Notes: generated by a model not told the origin, from the letters alone. A DNA stretch of 64,000 nt from Chryseobacterium sp. YIM B08800 (GCF_026163565.1 NZ_JAPDKN010000028.1:1-64000), one strand, 5' to 3'; shown: positions 43,758-53,406, counted from the stretch's first letter. Program-made: numbers and translations.

Positions 43758-44216
43758 ATGAAAATAAAAGTTTTAAAAATCAGAATTGCAGATGAATTTC
43801 TGCGTGAAGACCAAAAAATATTTGATCATTTTCTTGAAAATCATGAAATTATTAAAACTGAAACGGCATTTGTGCACGACGAACAGTTTTGGTCAGTTGT
43901 ACTGTATTTTAATGATGTAGAATCTACAGTTAATAAAACGAGTGTAAAAGATTCTAAAGCTGTAAAATATTCAGCGGAAGACGAAGTTCTGAATAATGAC
44001 GAAATAAAAATTCTGGATGCCCTGAAACTGTGGCGTTCCGAGAAAGCAAGAGAACAAAATCTTCCGACGTATTTTATTGCAACCAATAAAGAACTCGTGT
44101 CTGTTGCTAAGTATAAACCTGCAAAAAAAGAAGAGCTACTCGACATCAAAGGCTTCGGAAAACATAAGATTGAAAACTATGGTGAAGAGATTTTAGAAAT
44201 CCTGGAAAGCGTGTAA
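43758..44216 (+). CDS. HRDC-domain protein (152 aa)
   Basis: The C-terminal half (LNNDEIKILDALKLWRSEK, then FIATNKELVSVAKYKPAKKEELLDIKGFGKHKIENYGEEIL) is an HRDC domain. Such domains help RecQ and RNase D proteins bind nucleic acids. The N-terminal ~75 residues look like a small alpha/beta domain I do not recognise. It is a stand-alone HRDC protein in a genome whose RecQ (11832-14036) has its own. A role with RecQ or in RNA processing is possible. Confidence 0.75.
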   Translation: MKIKVLKIRIADEFLREDQKIFDHFLENHEIIKTETAFVHDEQFWSVVLYFNDVESTVNKTSVKDSKAVKYSAEDEVLNNDEIKILDALKLWRSEKAREQNLPTYFIATNKELVSVAKYKPAKKEELLDIKGFGKHKIENYGEEILEILESV

Positions 44217-44307
44217 AATGAATACCCTAAAACACAAATGATGAAATGAAGGCCGGAGAAATAAAATCTGCGGCTTTTTTATGAGTTTAAAAGTCCTTTC
44301 AATTCCT

Positions 44308-44315
44308 TATTTTTG
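44308..44315 (+). promoter_or_regulatory. Likely -7 element of hisS
   Basis: TATTTTTG fits TAnnTTTG. The expected -33 position (44286-44288) reads TTT instead of TTG. It lies 40 bases before the ATG. Confidence 0.45.
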
Positions 44316-44355
44316 CAATCAATTACTGATTACTTATTATTCATTACTCATAAAT

Positions 44356-45726
44356 ATGAAGCCAAGCTTAGCAAAAGGAACGAGAGATTTTACATCGCTG
44401 GAAGTTTCAAGAAGAAAATACATCATCAATATATTACAAAAGAATTTCGAATTATTTGGATTTCAGCCTTTGGAAACTCCTAGTTTTGAGAATCTTTCAA
44501 CATTGACCGGGAAATATGGTGAAGAAGGAGACCGTTTGATTTTTAAAATTTTAAATTCAAGCATCAACGAAGCTAAAGAAGAAAAGAAAACTCAGATGTT
44601 GACCGATTTTCAGAAAGCTTTAGATAAACCATTTAGCGCAGAAAGTCTTACAGATAAAGCTCTTCGTTATGATTTAACGGTACCTTTCGCGAGATTCGTT
44701 GCCATGAATCATGGGAAATTAACATTTCCGTACAAACGTTACCAAATTCAACCGGTTTGGAGAGCAGATCGCCCGCAAAAAGGAAGATTCAGAGAATTTT
44801 ATCAGTGTGATGCCGATGTTGTAGGAAGTGAAAGTTTGTGGCAGGAAGTTGATCTGGTGCAATTGTATTTAAAATCTTTTGCTCAGTTAAAAGTTTCGGT
44901 TACGATTCATATCAACAACAGAAAGATTCTTTCAGGTTTGGCAGAATATGCGGGAATTACAGATAAACTGATCGATTTCACCGTTGCTTTAGATAAGTTA
45001 GACAAAATCGGGAAGGATGGAGTAGTGAAGGAACTTTTAGAAAGAAATATTTCTCAGGAATCGATTGATAAATTAGATTTCCTTTTCAATCAGTCGAATG
45101 ATGCTTTGGAGAATCTTCTTCAGTTGAAAGAAAAATTTGTAGGAAATGAAGTTGGTTTGAAAGGTGTTGAAGAACTAGAATTTGTGATTACTCAATCTCT
45201 AAATTTGGGTGTAGATATTCAGAATCTTGTTTTTGATATTACTTTGGCGCGTGGTTTAGATTATTACACCGGAGCAATTTTTGAAGTGAAAGCAGATGAA
45301 GCGCAAATGGGTTCTATCGGTGGTGGTGGAAGATATGACAACCTTACTGAAGTTTTTGGTGTAAAAAATGTTCCCGGAATTGGAATTTCTTTTGGCTTAG
45401 ATAGAATTTATCTGGTAATGGAAGAGTTAAATCTTTTCCCTGAAGAAGCTACTTCAAATGTAGAATATCTGTTTGCCAACTTTGGTGGAGAAGAAACTTC
45501 GGACGCTTTAAGATTAATCATCCAATTAAGAGAAAAAGGAATTTCTGCAGAACTTTATCCTGAAAGCGCAAAAATCAATAAGCAATTCACTTACGCTGAA
45601 AAGAAAGGAATTAAAAACCTTGTTTTCTTAGGTGAAGAAGAGCTAAAAAATAATACCGTTACTTTTAAAAACTTAGAAGCAGGAGAACAGAAAACGGTTT
45701 CTTTGGAAGAGTTTCTTAATTCTTAA
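44356..45726 (+). CDS. hisS: Histidyl-tRNA synthetase
   Basis: The ATG at 44356 ([12 protein letters not shown]) is the normal start. The upstream extension of 25 codons overlaps a promoter. The 456-aa class II synthetase has motif 1, motif 2 ([20 protein letters not shown]), the histidine-binding [15 protein letters not shown] near residue 300, and motif 3 ([11 protein letters not shown]). A C-terminal anticodon-binding domain follows. It charges tRNA-His. The DUF1835 gene begins 13 bases downstream and may be co-transcribed. Confidence 0.97.
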   Translation: MKPSLAKGTRDFTSLEVSRRKYIINILQKNFELFGFQPLETPSFENLSTLTGKYGEEGDRLIFKILNSSINEAKEEKKTQMLTDFQKALDKPFSAESLTDKALRYDLTVPFARFVAMNHGKLTFPYKRYQIQPVWRADRPQKGRFREFYQCDADVVGSESLWQEVDLVQLYLKSFAQLKVSVTIHINNRKILSGLAEYAGITDKLIDFTVALDKLDKIGKDGVVKELLERNISQESIDKLDFLFNQSNDALENLLQLKEKFVGNEVGLKGVEELEFVITQSLNLGVDIQNLVFDITLARGLDYYTGAIFEVKADEAQMGSIGGGGRYDNLTEVFGVKNVPGIGISFGLDRIYLVMEELNLFPEEATSNVEYLFANFGGEETSDALRLIIQLREKGISAELYPESAKINKQFTYAEKKGIKNLVFLGEEELKNNTVTFKNLEAGEQKTVSLEEFLNS

Positions 45727-45738
45727 GCTTTTTAACAG

Positions 45739-46425
45739 ATGAAAACTTTTCACATTTTGAATGGCGATTGTTTAGCCGAAAAATTTCCAAAAAATTTGGA
45801 AGGTGAAAGTATTATCTGGCGTGAAGTTTTAATTGATGGACCTGTTTCGGACAATAAATTCTTTGAAAATCGTAAAAAATTTATAAAAGAAAATTACGAT
45901 TCAGAAAGCGACTATGATGAATTGGTTGTAAAGGAATTTCAGAAAATGCAAAATATTCCTGAGGATTCTGCTGTATTTTTCTGGTTTGAAGACGACTTGT
46001 TTTGTCAGGTGAATTTTTGGTTTTTAATTTCGAACTTGAATTTAGGTAAAACAAAGATTTTTAGAGTTTTCCCAAAAGACATAGAAAAAGGATTTGCAGA
46101 AAGTGATGAAAACGATTTACTGGAACTATTTGATTCGGCAAAAGAAATTAATGATACCGAAAGAAAATTAATTTCAAATCTTTGGGCAGATTTCCAAAAG
46201 AATAATTTATCGAAAGGGAACTCATCTGAAATTGTAAAAAACCTTGAAGAACTGATTACTGCAAACGAAAATAGGTTTAACGGAACTTTGGAAAATCAGA
46301 TAAAAGATATTCAAAAAACAGCAGAAAGTTTCGAAGAAATTTTCAAAATATTTAATCAAAAATATCCTGTTTATGGTTTTGGAGATTTGCAGTTAAAGAG
46401 ATGTATTGACCAGTTTTTCAGATGA
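45739..46425 (+). CDS. DUF1835-family protein (228 aa)
   Basis: It starts MKTFHILNGDCLAEKF, matching the DUF1835 N-terminus (HxxNGDxL), followed by WREVLIDGPV and VFFWFEDDLFCQVNFWFL. Function of the family is not known. The protein is cytoplasmic. Short spacing after hisS suggests a shared message. A strong hairpin ends the unit. Confidence 0.8.
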   Translation: MKTFHILNGDCLAEKFPKNLEGESIIWREVLIDGPVSDNKFFENRKKFIKENYDSESDYDELVVKEFQKMQNIPEDSAVFFWFEDDLFCQVNFWFLISNLNLGKTKIFRVFPKDIEKGFAESDENDLLELFDSAKEINDTERKLISNLWADFQKNNLSKGNSSEIVKNLEELITANENRFNGTLENQIKDIQKTAESFEEIFKIFNQKYPVYGFGDLQLKRCIDQFFR

Positions 46426-46489
46426 TTTTTTAAAGAATATTGAAATAATCGTTTAGGAAATAAAAGTATAATTTTGTAGATGAAATATT

Positions 46490-46522
46490 AGAATTCCGGC
46501 TCGAAGAGCCGGAATTCTTTAT
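46490..46522. terminator. Terminator between the DUF1835 and nuclease genes
   Basis: AGAATTCCGGCTC (46490-46502) and its exact complement (46506-46518) enclose GAA, with a T run after. It is symmetrical enough to serve both converging genes. Confidence 0.8.
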
Positions 46523-46523
46523 G

Positions 46524-47030
46524 TTATTTAATTTTAGAAGTAGAAGAGAAGGATTGTTGTGAGGATTTTTTTCGTGATTTCCTCCATTCCCAAGGCGCGG
46601 TCGGGTTTTTGTCATTCCATAATCCTAATTTCAGCTTTCTTGCCTGCTTTTCCAGATCATCATAGCTGTTGTCTTTAGAATATTTTTTGTAATGCCAAGC
46701 AAAACCATTTTTTACAAGCTCTTTATTAAGATTTTTTCCGTTTGATAATATAATTTCGGCAAGCAATCTTTTATTGCGATCTTTTTTCCAGCCTGTAGAA
46801 AGTTTAACTTTTTTTCCAAAGCACAGATCTGATGCAAACTGTTTTGCATTTTTTCCGAACGGTTGTTTTTTTTCAGGACAATCAATATTCGAAAGTCTCA
46901 CAGTTTGTGGTTTTCCATCTATTAATATCTCCACAGTATCACCGTCTTTTACCCCGATTACTTTGTAAGATTTGTTTTGCGAAAAGATTATAATTGGAAA
47001 AAGGAAGAGAAGAAAAGTTTTATAAATCAT
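46524..47030 (-). CDS. Secreted thermonuclease (SNase)-like protein
   Basis: This 168-aa protein has a signal peptide ending near IIFSQ. The SNase fold is complete: VKDGDTVEI with the calcium-binding aspartate, VRLSNIDCPE with the catalytic arginine and glutamate, and KKDRNKRLLAEI with the second arginine. The C-terminal end is basic and serine-rich. Such enzymes cut DNA and RNA outside the cytoplasm. It lies downstream of the GTPase operon but 184 bp away, with its own -7 element TACTTTTG (minus strand, 47075-47082), so it is probably separate. Confidence 0.85.
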   Translation of the reverse strand: MIYKTFLLFLFPIIIFSQNKSYKVIGVKDGDTVEILIDGKPQTVRLSNIDCPEKKQPFGKNAKQFASDLCFGKKVKLSTGWKKDRNKRLLAEIILSNGKNLNKELVKNGFAWHYKKYSKDNSYDDLEKQARKLKLGLWNDKNPTAPWEWRKSRKKSSQQSFSSTSKIK

Positions 47031-47214
47031 TTTTTTAAGAACAGTACAAAAAAGCTTAAGTATCTTTTTTGCTGCAAAAGTATCAAAAGAAATGATAAAA
47101 AAATCTATTCAAATGGGATGTATTCCATTAATTTATTTTATCCATTTTTAAAACACTTACTCTCAGGATATTGGCAAACTGAGAGTAAAAAGTATGGTTA
47201 TTGAAATTTTATTT

Positions 47215-48813
47215 TCAATGATCTGCGCTCTGATAAGTATTTATTTCGGATACATTTTTATCAGAAGGTTTTAAGTAGAATGGTATTTTTAGTAATAAAT
47301 CTTTCCTTATTAAAATCTTTTTTGAATCGAATGCATCAATATTTTCTTTAATTAAATCATCTGCATAATCGTCCTTTTGAAATTGATAAACATCCTTGAT
47401 TATCTTATTTTTTTCAAAAATTAAATTTACAATCTCGTCAACATGTGTTGTGGTGTCCGTAAGTTTATTCAAATCAAGGTTTTTGTTCTCTGCATTCAAA
47501 GCCATTTTATTAGGCAAAGGATTAAGCTTGCTTTTCCATAAGCTGTCTTTTTCTGAAACTTCATCTGTAACTGTTTCTTGAGATACGGGAGAAACGTCTG
47601 GAATTACTTCCTGCTTCTTTTCTTTCTCGTAAAACATTGTGAAAAACACCAATGCACCTATCAATAAAAGATTCAAAACAAAAGAAATAATGAGAAAAAC
47701 TACATTTTTATTTTGCTTTTCTTCGGTATGATGAGAAAATTCTGACAAAGACGGTCTTTGTAACGGAAAAGAACTCGTATTTCGATTATTGGTTAAAGAT
47801 GAAATTTGGTTTGGATGATCTAACTTTTTCTTTTCGTCATAAAACTCTTTCTCAATCTGTTTTATAGAATTATTAACCTCTTCAAGCTGTTTTCCAGATT
47901 CCAAAGCAGAAATAAATTCATTGAATTTGCGTAAAAAATTTGCGTATAAGCTATTTAAATCAGCTAAATTTTTGTCTGCTTTCTCAATTTTTTTACCGTT
48001 TTCTAAATGTGTTTTTTCGTCTTGCTCAATTTGCTTTTTTAAATTTTCATATTCTGTTCTTCCCTCATCTTCAATTTTTTTACTTTTCTGTTTCAGCTTT
48101 GAAATGGTATTGATCAACTGCTGCTTTATTTCATTTTGAAAATTTTGAATTTCTTCTTCTAAAATATTGATGTCAATTAATCTGAAAAGCCTTTTTTGAG
48201 ACACAAATTCAGCGATTTCTTTACTGTCAATAAAAAACAGAGTCTCGTATTTTGGTAAAATTTCCAAAGCTTTTTTAAATAGATTCTGGATAGAATTATT
48301 GTCTAATTTATTGGTGAAAATAACCAAGTTTTTATCTGAACTTTGCCAGTCTATAAAACCTATTTTTCTGCTGTTGTATTTAATTTTTTCAAAATCCTGA
48401 TCAAAAACATTGGTGAGATTAAACTCTTTTGAATGATTAATATTTAAAACATTATTGCTTACACTATTGTTTTTTAATTTCTGGTGAATCTGGTGCAACG
48501 AGTTTAATATCAAATTTTCATCGGCTATTTCATCAGAAAAAATCAAGCTTGTTCCGATAAAAGTACCTGTTCTGTTAGAATTTTTTTCTTTTGCATAGGT
48601 ATAAACAGAATAAGAGATCAAAAACTTATCGGCAATACCTTCTTTTCTAATCGAATAAATACGGTCATTGGGAGATAATAATTGTATAGCATCTGTTTTT
48701 AAATCGAAAGTTTTTAGAGCTTTTTCTAAATTTTTGTTTCCATAAATACAGGATTGTGTAAAACCATTCGGTGTCCCAAATGTTGCATAACCAAAGACAT
48801 TTATATTTTTCAT
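47215..48813 (-). CDS. GTPase-associated membrane protein with GAP1-N-like, coiled-coil and C-terminal domains
   Basis: This 532-aa protein is third in a three-gene operon. Residues 1-~200 form an alpha/beta domain (VFGYATFGTPNGFTQ, RTGTFIGTSLIFSDE) resembling the N-terminal domain of predicted GTPase-associated proteins (GAP1-type). Residues ~210-330 are a charged coiled coil, 371-395 one membrane helix, and the last ~135 residues a separate, acidic domain outside. The start abuts the GTPase stop (TAAATG), so translation is coupled. It probably anchors or senses for the GTPase. Function unproven, and the GAP1-like call should be checked by profile search. Confidence 0.6.
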   Translation of the reverse strand: MKNINVFGYATFGTPNGFTQSCIYGNKNLEKALKTFDLKTDAIQLLSPNDRIYSIRKEGIADKFLISYSVYTYAKEKNSNRTGTFIGTSLIFSDEIADENLILNSLHQIHQKLKNNSVSNNVLNINHSKEFNLTNVFDQDFEKIKYNSRKIGFIDWQSSDKNLVIFTNKLDNNSIQNLFKKALEILPKYETLFFIDSKEIAEFVSQKRLFRLIDINILEEEIQNFQNEIKQQLINTISKLKQKSKKIEDEGRTEYENLKKQIEQDEKTHLENGKKIEKADKNLADLNSLYANFLRKFNEFISALESGKQLEEVNNSIKQIEKEFYDEKKKLDHPNQISSLTNNRNTSSFPLQRPSLSEFSHHTEEKQNKNVVFLIISFVLNLLLIGALVFFTMFYEKEKKQEVIPDVSPVSQETVTDEVSEKDSLWKSKLNPLPNKMALNAENKNLDLNKLTDTTTHVDEIVNLIFEKNKIIKDVYQFQKDDYADDLIKENIDAFDSKKILIRKDLLLKIPFYLKPSDKNVSEINTYQSADH

Positions 48814-49788
48814 TTATTTTGAAAAGCTAAATTTTATTTTTTCCCAGAAAGTACCTTCGTAATCCAAATTGTAACCAACAATATTGTGATAGAGCCACTT
48901 TGCAATGACTTCTGCTGACTCCAGATTCAGGAGTGTTATTTTTTCAATTCCGGCCTGATTTTGCACGGTTCCTATTGTAAAATAGGTTTTGCTGAGGTTG
49001 TAAGTATCAATTCTGTTATTGGTCATACTCAATCTTTCACTGATGAAATTTTCAAGATGTTGCTCGTTATCTACGCCCGTATTTCCAGATTTATCCCATT
49101 TAGAAATCACAAGAAGTACGTTTACATTTTTTAGATTTTTCCCCTTTTTTTCCAGATAATCTAAAAACTCTACGATTTTAGAATCCTCATTGTGCGCTTT
49201 GTCATAGCTTGTTACAATCAGAAAGTTTAGCGGAATATCTGAGTTTAAATACGCTTCAATATCTGCATGATATCTTCCGCCTCTTGAAATTTCGTTATGA
49301 TTTTCTCCTGCTGTTTCCAAAAATGAAATATTAATGGAAGGAACTTTTTTCGATTGATTATTCGGGTCAAATACAAAATCTAATCTTGTCACCTGATCTC
49401 TCGTACTTCTGTTGGGAAGAATGCCCTTTTTTATATTTTCAAAAAAATCAGCCAATAAAATTTGCGCTTCCCTGGAATTCGGACTTCCCAATTTGGGTCT
49501 TAAAACTCCGGCATAAGAGTTTAAATAATACAAAATTGCCGATAAAATAACAGATTTCCCTGAAGCAGATGTTCCGTAAAAGAAAACGAAATTACTGTCT
49601 TTATTTTTCACAGTGGTTGTACTTCCATTTGAAGTGGGAACAAAACCGTTGTCTTCTATTTCAGGATGCGTGTAAATGTTTTCATTCGTTACAATCTCGT
49701 TTTGAGACTCTGTAAAATCATCGAATTTTTTAAAATCGTTATCATAATCATAGTTATCGAAAGAAAAAGGTTTGTCATTATTCATCAT
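48814..49788 (-). CDS. TRAFAC-like GTPase of a three-gene membrane system
   Basis: This 324-aa protein has a P-loop GTSASGKS at residues 72-79. A DxxG-equivalent is altered to ETAGE (158-162) and a G4-like SKWD sits at 229-232 where NKxD is usual. The acidic, phenylalanine- and aspartate-rich N-terminus (residues 1-60) may be disordered. The P-loop fits GTPases found in predicted NTPase-centred conflict systems. Genes before and after encode membrane proteins with tight spacing (5 and 0 bases), so the GTPase likely works at the membrane with both. The altered motifs leave nucleotide preference open. Confidence 0.7.
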   Translation of the reverse strand: MMNNDKPFSFDNYDYDNDFKKFDDFTESQNEIVTNENIYTHPEIEDNGFVPTSNGSTTTVKNKDSNFVFFYGTSASGKSVILSAILYYLNSYAGVLRPKLGSPNSREAQILLADFFENIKKGILPNRSTRDQVTRLDFVFDPNNQSKKVPSINISFLETAGENHNEISRGGRYHADIEAYLNSDIPLNFLIVTSYDKAHNEDSKIVEFLDYLEKKGKNLKNVNVLLVISKWDKSGNTGVDNEQHLENFISERLSMTNNRIDTYNLSKTYFTIGTVQNQAGIEKITLLNLESAEVIAKWLYHNIVGYNLDYEGTFWEKIKFSFSK

Positions 49789-49793
49789 GGTAA

Positions 49794-50816
49794 TTATTTA
49801 TTTGGGATTAATGTTTTGCCTTTTTTTCTGTTTCCTAAAACGCTGTTATTGGTTCTGCTATCCGGACTTGTCACCAATAAAATAATAATTACAATCACAA
49901 AATCTAACAAAATACATCCCGCCAAAACAACAAACTGATACATTCCGAAGTTTTTAATTGCGTGCTCAAACGCATAACCTATTTTTCCAACGTCTTGCGT
50001 TTTAGAAAGTAAAGGTTCGAATTTAAATTTTTCTTCTCCTAAAACATTACTTCCTCGGTTGCCAAGTTTGTTATAATCTGTTAAGGCATTGTCTATAAGC
50101 GCTTGTGCTAAAAGATCTTTCTCTTTTTTAGGCAACAATAAGAACTCTTGTATTCTTTTATTCCATTTCAGAACAGAGTTGTTGATGTCAGATTTCAGAT
50201 TTCTTTCGTCCGGTGACAAATCCATCACCATATTGTCGATTTGGCTTCCCATTCTTTGCGCTAAATCTTCATAATCATTTCCAATCGGAGTTAATAAATC
50301 TACTTTTTGCCCGGTCATTTTTTCAATATCTCTGATTAATGATTGCGCTCTTGAGCCGATTCCCTGATTTGCAGGATCAATAATTTGAGCCATTAATTGT
50401 TTTTTCTTAATCTCAATATTTCTTGTGGTTTCTTTCGGGTATTTATAATTTAATTTAGCTTCAATATTGTTTTCCAGCGTATTAAAATCTTCATTAATCG
50501 TTTTTAATTCAGTGGTATAAATGTCTGTACGCATAAATCTTGTGTATAATGCGTTGAAATTGGCAATAAAACAAAACGATGCAATGAATATGTAAATTCC
50601 TACCAAGCTTCCGGTAGATTTACCTTCAAGTTTTGCGGCACGAAGCATCCAGCAGAGGAATAATAATAGCAAAGAAAGTACGAGTGCTATTACGAATGAT
50701 GCGTTGCCGAAGATCTGTTCAAGCCCGACCCAGGTTTGATAAAAGCTCACGCTGATTAATAATATTGCGAGCACGCCTAAAAATAGATCTGATGCTCCTA
50801 AAGAATTTTTACTCAT
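49794..50816 (-). CDS. Four-helix membrane protein, first gene of the GTPase system
   Basis: This 340-aa protein has helices at about residues 10-26, 39-58, 70-88 and 293-316. The ~200-residue stretch between the third and fourth helices is helical and charged (TTELKTINEDFNTLENNIEA, DYEDLAQRMGSQIDNM) and sits on one side of the membrane. A lysine/arginine-rich tail ends the protein. The family is not recognised. It leads a minus-strand operon with the GTPase and GAP1-like protein. A possible -7 element TAGTTTTG lies at 50886-50893. A scaffold or channel role for the GTPase is a guess. Confidence 0.6.
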   Translation of the reverse strand: MSKNSLGASDLFLGVLAILLISVSFYQTWVGLEQIFGNASFVIALVLSLLLLFLCWMLRAAKLEGKSTGSLVGIYIFIASFCFIANFNALYTRFMRTDIYTTELKTINEDFNTLENNIEAKLNYKYPKETTRNIEIKKKQLMAQIIDPANQGIGSRAQSLIRDIEKMTGQKVDLLTPIGNDYEDLAQRMGSQIDNMVMDLSPDERNLKSDINNSVLKWNKRIQEFLLLPKKEKDLLAQALIDNALTDYNKLGNRGSNVLGEEKFKFEPLLSKTQDVGKIGYAFEHAIKNFGMYQFVVLAGCILLDFVIVIIILLVTSPDSRTNNSVLGNRKKGKTLIPNK

Positions 50817-50976
50817 GGTTGGTATTTATAATATTGTTTTTTTTTCTTTATTCTAAAACAAGAATTTCAGTGTTCTAATTTTCTTCAAAACTACAGTGGC
50901 ATTCTTGTATTTTTTTACGGGAAACCATAAAGCGCGAATGTTTCAGGAAAAAAATTATATTTACAGAAAAATAACA

Positions 50977-51774
50977 ATGGAAAATTATTTAGACATCAAC
51001 AGAAAATCCTGGAATGCCAAAGTAGAACCACATCTGAAATCTGATTTCTATTTTTTAGATGAATTTCTAAAAGGAAGAACTTCTTTAAATTCTATAGAAT
51101 TGGAACTTTTAGGAGATGTAAAAAGTAAAACAATTCTGCACTTGCAATGTCATTTTGGGCAGGATTCTATTTCGCTTTCAAGAATGGGAGCAAAAGTTAC
51201 CGGAATTGACCTTTCAGATAAAGCAATTGAAGCAGGAAGAGATTTAGCAAAACAATGCAATACCGATACTGAGTTTATCTGCTCTGATGTGTATGATTTA
51301 CCAAATATTTTAGATGAAAAATTTGATGTTGTTTTTACAAGTTATGGCACAATTGGCTGGCTTCCTGATCTTGAAAAATGGGCGGGTGTAATTGATCATT
51401 TTTTAAAACCAAACGGACAATTTATCATAGCAGAATTTCATCCTGTAATTTGGATGTTTGATGATAATTTTAAAGATATTGCGTATAACTATTTCAATGA
51501 AAGCCCAATTGTAGAAACCTACGAAGGAACGTATGCAGACTTTTCTGCCGAAATCGTTCAGGATTACGTAATGTGGAATCATTCATTATCAGAAGTAATG
51601 CAGAGTTTGATAAATAAAAACTTAGTAATAGATCAGTTTCAGGAATTTGACTGGTCACCTTATCCTTGCTTTAAACACATCGAAGAATTTGAAAAAGGAA
51701 AATGGCGAACGGAAAAATTTGGTAATAAAATACCTATGGTTTATGCCCTTTCAGCACAAAAAAAGTCATCGTAA
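50977..51774 (+). CDS. Class I SAM-dependent methyltransferase
   Basis: The ATG at 50977 (MENYLDINRKSWNAKVEPHL) is the preferred start. The upstream 27 codons look non-coding. The 265-aa protein has motif I ILHLQCHFGQDSISLSRMGA, the motif II aspartate in VTGIDLSDKAIEAG, and FDVVFTSYGTIGWLPDLEKW. Substrate is not inferable. The gene ends in a hairpin shared with the converging YtxH-like gene. Confidence 0.85.
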   Translation: MENYLDINRKSWNAKVEPHLKSDFYFLDEFLKGRTSLNSIELELLGDVKSKTILHLQCHFGQDSISLSRMGAKVTGIDLSDKAIEAGRDLAKQCNTDTEFICSDVYDLPNILDEKFDVVFTSYGTIGWLPDLEKWAGVIDHFLKPNGQFIIAEFHPVIWMFDDNFKDIAYNYFNESPIVETYEGTYADFSAEIVQDYVMWNHSLSEVMQSLINKNLVIDQFQEFDWSPYPCFKHIEEFEKGKWRTEKFGNKIPMVYALSAQKKSS

Positions 51775-51788
51775 TGATGACTTTTTTT
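51758..51788. terminator. Bidirectional terminator overlapping the methyltransferase stop codon
   Basis: A7-GTCATC pairs with GATGAC-T7. The TAA at 51772-51774 lies in the loop. Confidence 0.75.
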
Positions 51789-51807
51789 ATATGAATGCTT
51801 TAAAATT

Positions 51808-52050
51808 TTAAATTTTAGAAGCAGAATCTTCAACTTTCGCTTTCGCTTCGTCAAATTTACTTTGAGCTTGGGAAGCCACTTCATTTGCTTTATCTTTCAA
51901 ATCGTTTCCCCATTTGTTCAAATTATCCTTTGCAGAGTTGATTTTGTCTTTTACAGCTTGTTGCTGTTCCGGAGTAGATTTTTTGTACTTCCAATATGCT
52001 AAAGCACCTAGTCCTAATAAAGCTAATAATCCGTTTGTCTTATTTCCCAT
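51808..52050 (-). CDS. YtxH-like small protein (80 aa)
   Basis: An N-terminal hydrophobic helix (LLALLGLGALAYW) is followed by an alanine/lysine/aspartate-rich amphipathic stretch (KDNLNKWGNDLKDKANEVAS), as in YtxH-type stress proteins. It is likely anchored in the membrane with the helical tail in the cytoplasm. Function is unknown. Single-gene unit. Confidence 0.65.
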   Translation of the reverse strand: MGNKTNGLLALLGLGALAYWKYKKSTPEQQQAVKDKINSAKDNLNKWGNDLKDKANEVASQAQSKFDEAKAKVEDSASKI

Positions 52051-52151
52051 GATTTCTGATTTTTAAAAGTTATAATATTAAAATTTTGTTATTAATAACT
52101 ATGTAAAATGTGTGCCAAAAAATTTATGGGAATAATAAAAATATGTTAAAA

Positions 52152-52994
52152 TTATTTAAAGATTTCAAACTGATTTCCATCAAAACTTGCAAAAACCATT
52201 GTAGGATAAGAATCTTGATGATAAATATTTCCATTTTTATCAATGGCAATAGCTCCAGCAAAACCGTCTATCACTTTTAGTTCAGCAAAAGTTTTGTTGA
52301 AAGCGTCTTTTAAGCTCATTCCATCGGTCACTCTGGTTACAATTTTGGCAGAAGTTGCATTGCTTACAATATCTTCACCAACACCGGTACAGCTTACTGC
52401 GCAAAATTCGTTGGCATAATTTCCGGCTACCGTTGCAGAATCAGAAATTCTTCCCGGAATCTCAAAACCTTTCCCTCCGGTAGAAGTTGCAACGGCTAAT
52501 TTTCCGTTTTTATCGATCGCAACGCAACCCACCGTTCCTTTTCCGCCGTTTTTTAGTTTCGCTTCGTATTCTTTTCTTCTTTGAGGAATTTCTGTTGGAA
52601 AATTTTCAAATCCGTTATTATTAGCATAAATTTTAGCTCCGTTTCCTCCTAAAACCCGGTCGTCTTCTTTCATTAGTTCTTTCGCCACAAAAATAGGATT
52701 CTTCACATCCTGAATATTGATAACGCCGCTCATTTTCTGAGTTTCACCATCCATCAATGCCGCACTCATTCTGATAACGCCGTCGCTTTGAATTTGCGAA
52801 CCGATTCCTGCATTAAACAATTCGTCATCTTCCAAAAGAGAAACTGCATACGCAACAGTGTCAACAGCTGAATGGGTTTCTAAATATTGATATGCTTTTT
52901 CTGCAATATTTTTTAAAGAATTTTGTTTGGCAACTTTCACTTCATGGCTCTGGTCGCTTTCGGAGAAAAATCCGCCGTGGATAATGATTTTCAT
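52152..52994 (-). CDS. Plant-type isoaspartyl peptidase / L-asparaginase
   Basis: This 280-aa Ntn-hydrolase precursor has the autocleavage site GKGTVGC with the nucleophile T154. The family substrate loop is ATSTGGKGFEIPGRISDSATV, followed by SCTGVGEDI. Such enzymes hydrolyse beta-aspartyl dipeptides and asparagine. It has no signal peptide (start MKIIIHGGFFSE), so it is cytoplasmic. It sits 2.2 kb from the cyanophycinase gene, whose product beta-Asp-Arg is exactly what a plant-type isoaspartyl peptidase can cut, so it may finish cyanophycin breakdown. Confidence 0.88.
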   Translation of the reverse strand: MKIIIHGGFFSESDQSHEVKVAKQNSLKNIAEKAYQYLETHSAVDTVAYAVSLLEDDELFNAGIGSQIQSDGVIRMSAALMDGETQKMSGVINIQDVKNPIFVAKELMKEDDRVLGGNGAKIYANNNGFENFPTEIPQRRKEYEAKLKNGGKGTVGCVAIDKNGKLAVATSTGGKGFEIPGRISDSATVAGNYANEFCAVSCTGVGEDIVSNATSAKIVTRVTDGMSLKDAFNKTFAELKVIDGFAGAIAIDKNGNIYHQDSYPTMVFASFDGNQFEIFK

Positions 52995-53078
52995 ATTGAT
53001 TATTTGATTTTAAATATATAAAAAAAAGTGCTTTGCTTTTTCTAATAATCGAATACAATTTGCCAATTTACTTTCAAA

Positions 53079-53405
53079 TTACCGAAAAGGACATTCTTTT
53101 CTATCATAAAATCCGTAATTTCTAACAATATTTCCTACTCTGATTTTGTAATCGTTAAAAATAGAACTGCGACCTTTTTGCTGCGCGCTTTTATGTTGTT
53201 CAAAATTTCTCCATTCAGAAATAGCGTTTTCATTTTCCCAAAAAGACAAAGAAAGAATTTTTTGGTCGTCAGAAAGACTTTGAAACCTTTCTATGGAAAT
53301 AAATCCTTCAATATTTTTCAGCTCTTTCTTTAGCGCTGCGGCTATATCCAGATATTCACTTTTTTTGGATTCATTGATCCAAACTTCAAAAATTACAGCG
53401 ATCAT
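53079..53405 (-). CDS. Antibiotic biosynthesis monooxygenase (ABM)-fold protein
   Basis: This 108-aa single ABM-like ferredoxin fold has IAVIFEVWINESKKSEYLD at the start, then LKNIEGFISIERF, DQKILSLSFWENENAISEW. Small ABM proteins oxidise quinones or polyketide-like compounds or bind heme. The substrate is unknown. It starts two bases after the stop of the alpha/beta-hydrolase gene, so both are in one unit, opposed by the divergent regulator. Confidence 0.8.
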   Translation of the reverse strand: MIAVIFEVWINESKKSEYLDIAAALKKELKNIEGFISIERFQSLSDDQKILSLSFWENENAISEWRNFEQHKSAQQKGRSSIFNDYKIRVGNIVRNYGFYDRKECPFR

Positions 53406-53406
53406 T

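Noticed and set aside
46524..47030. SNase-like nuclease as a fourth gene of the GTPase operon
   Set aside because: There is a 184-base gap and a separate minus-strand -7 element at 47075-47082. SNase-like genes are common as single units.
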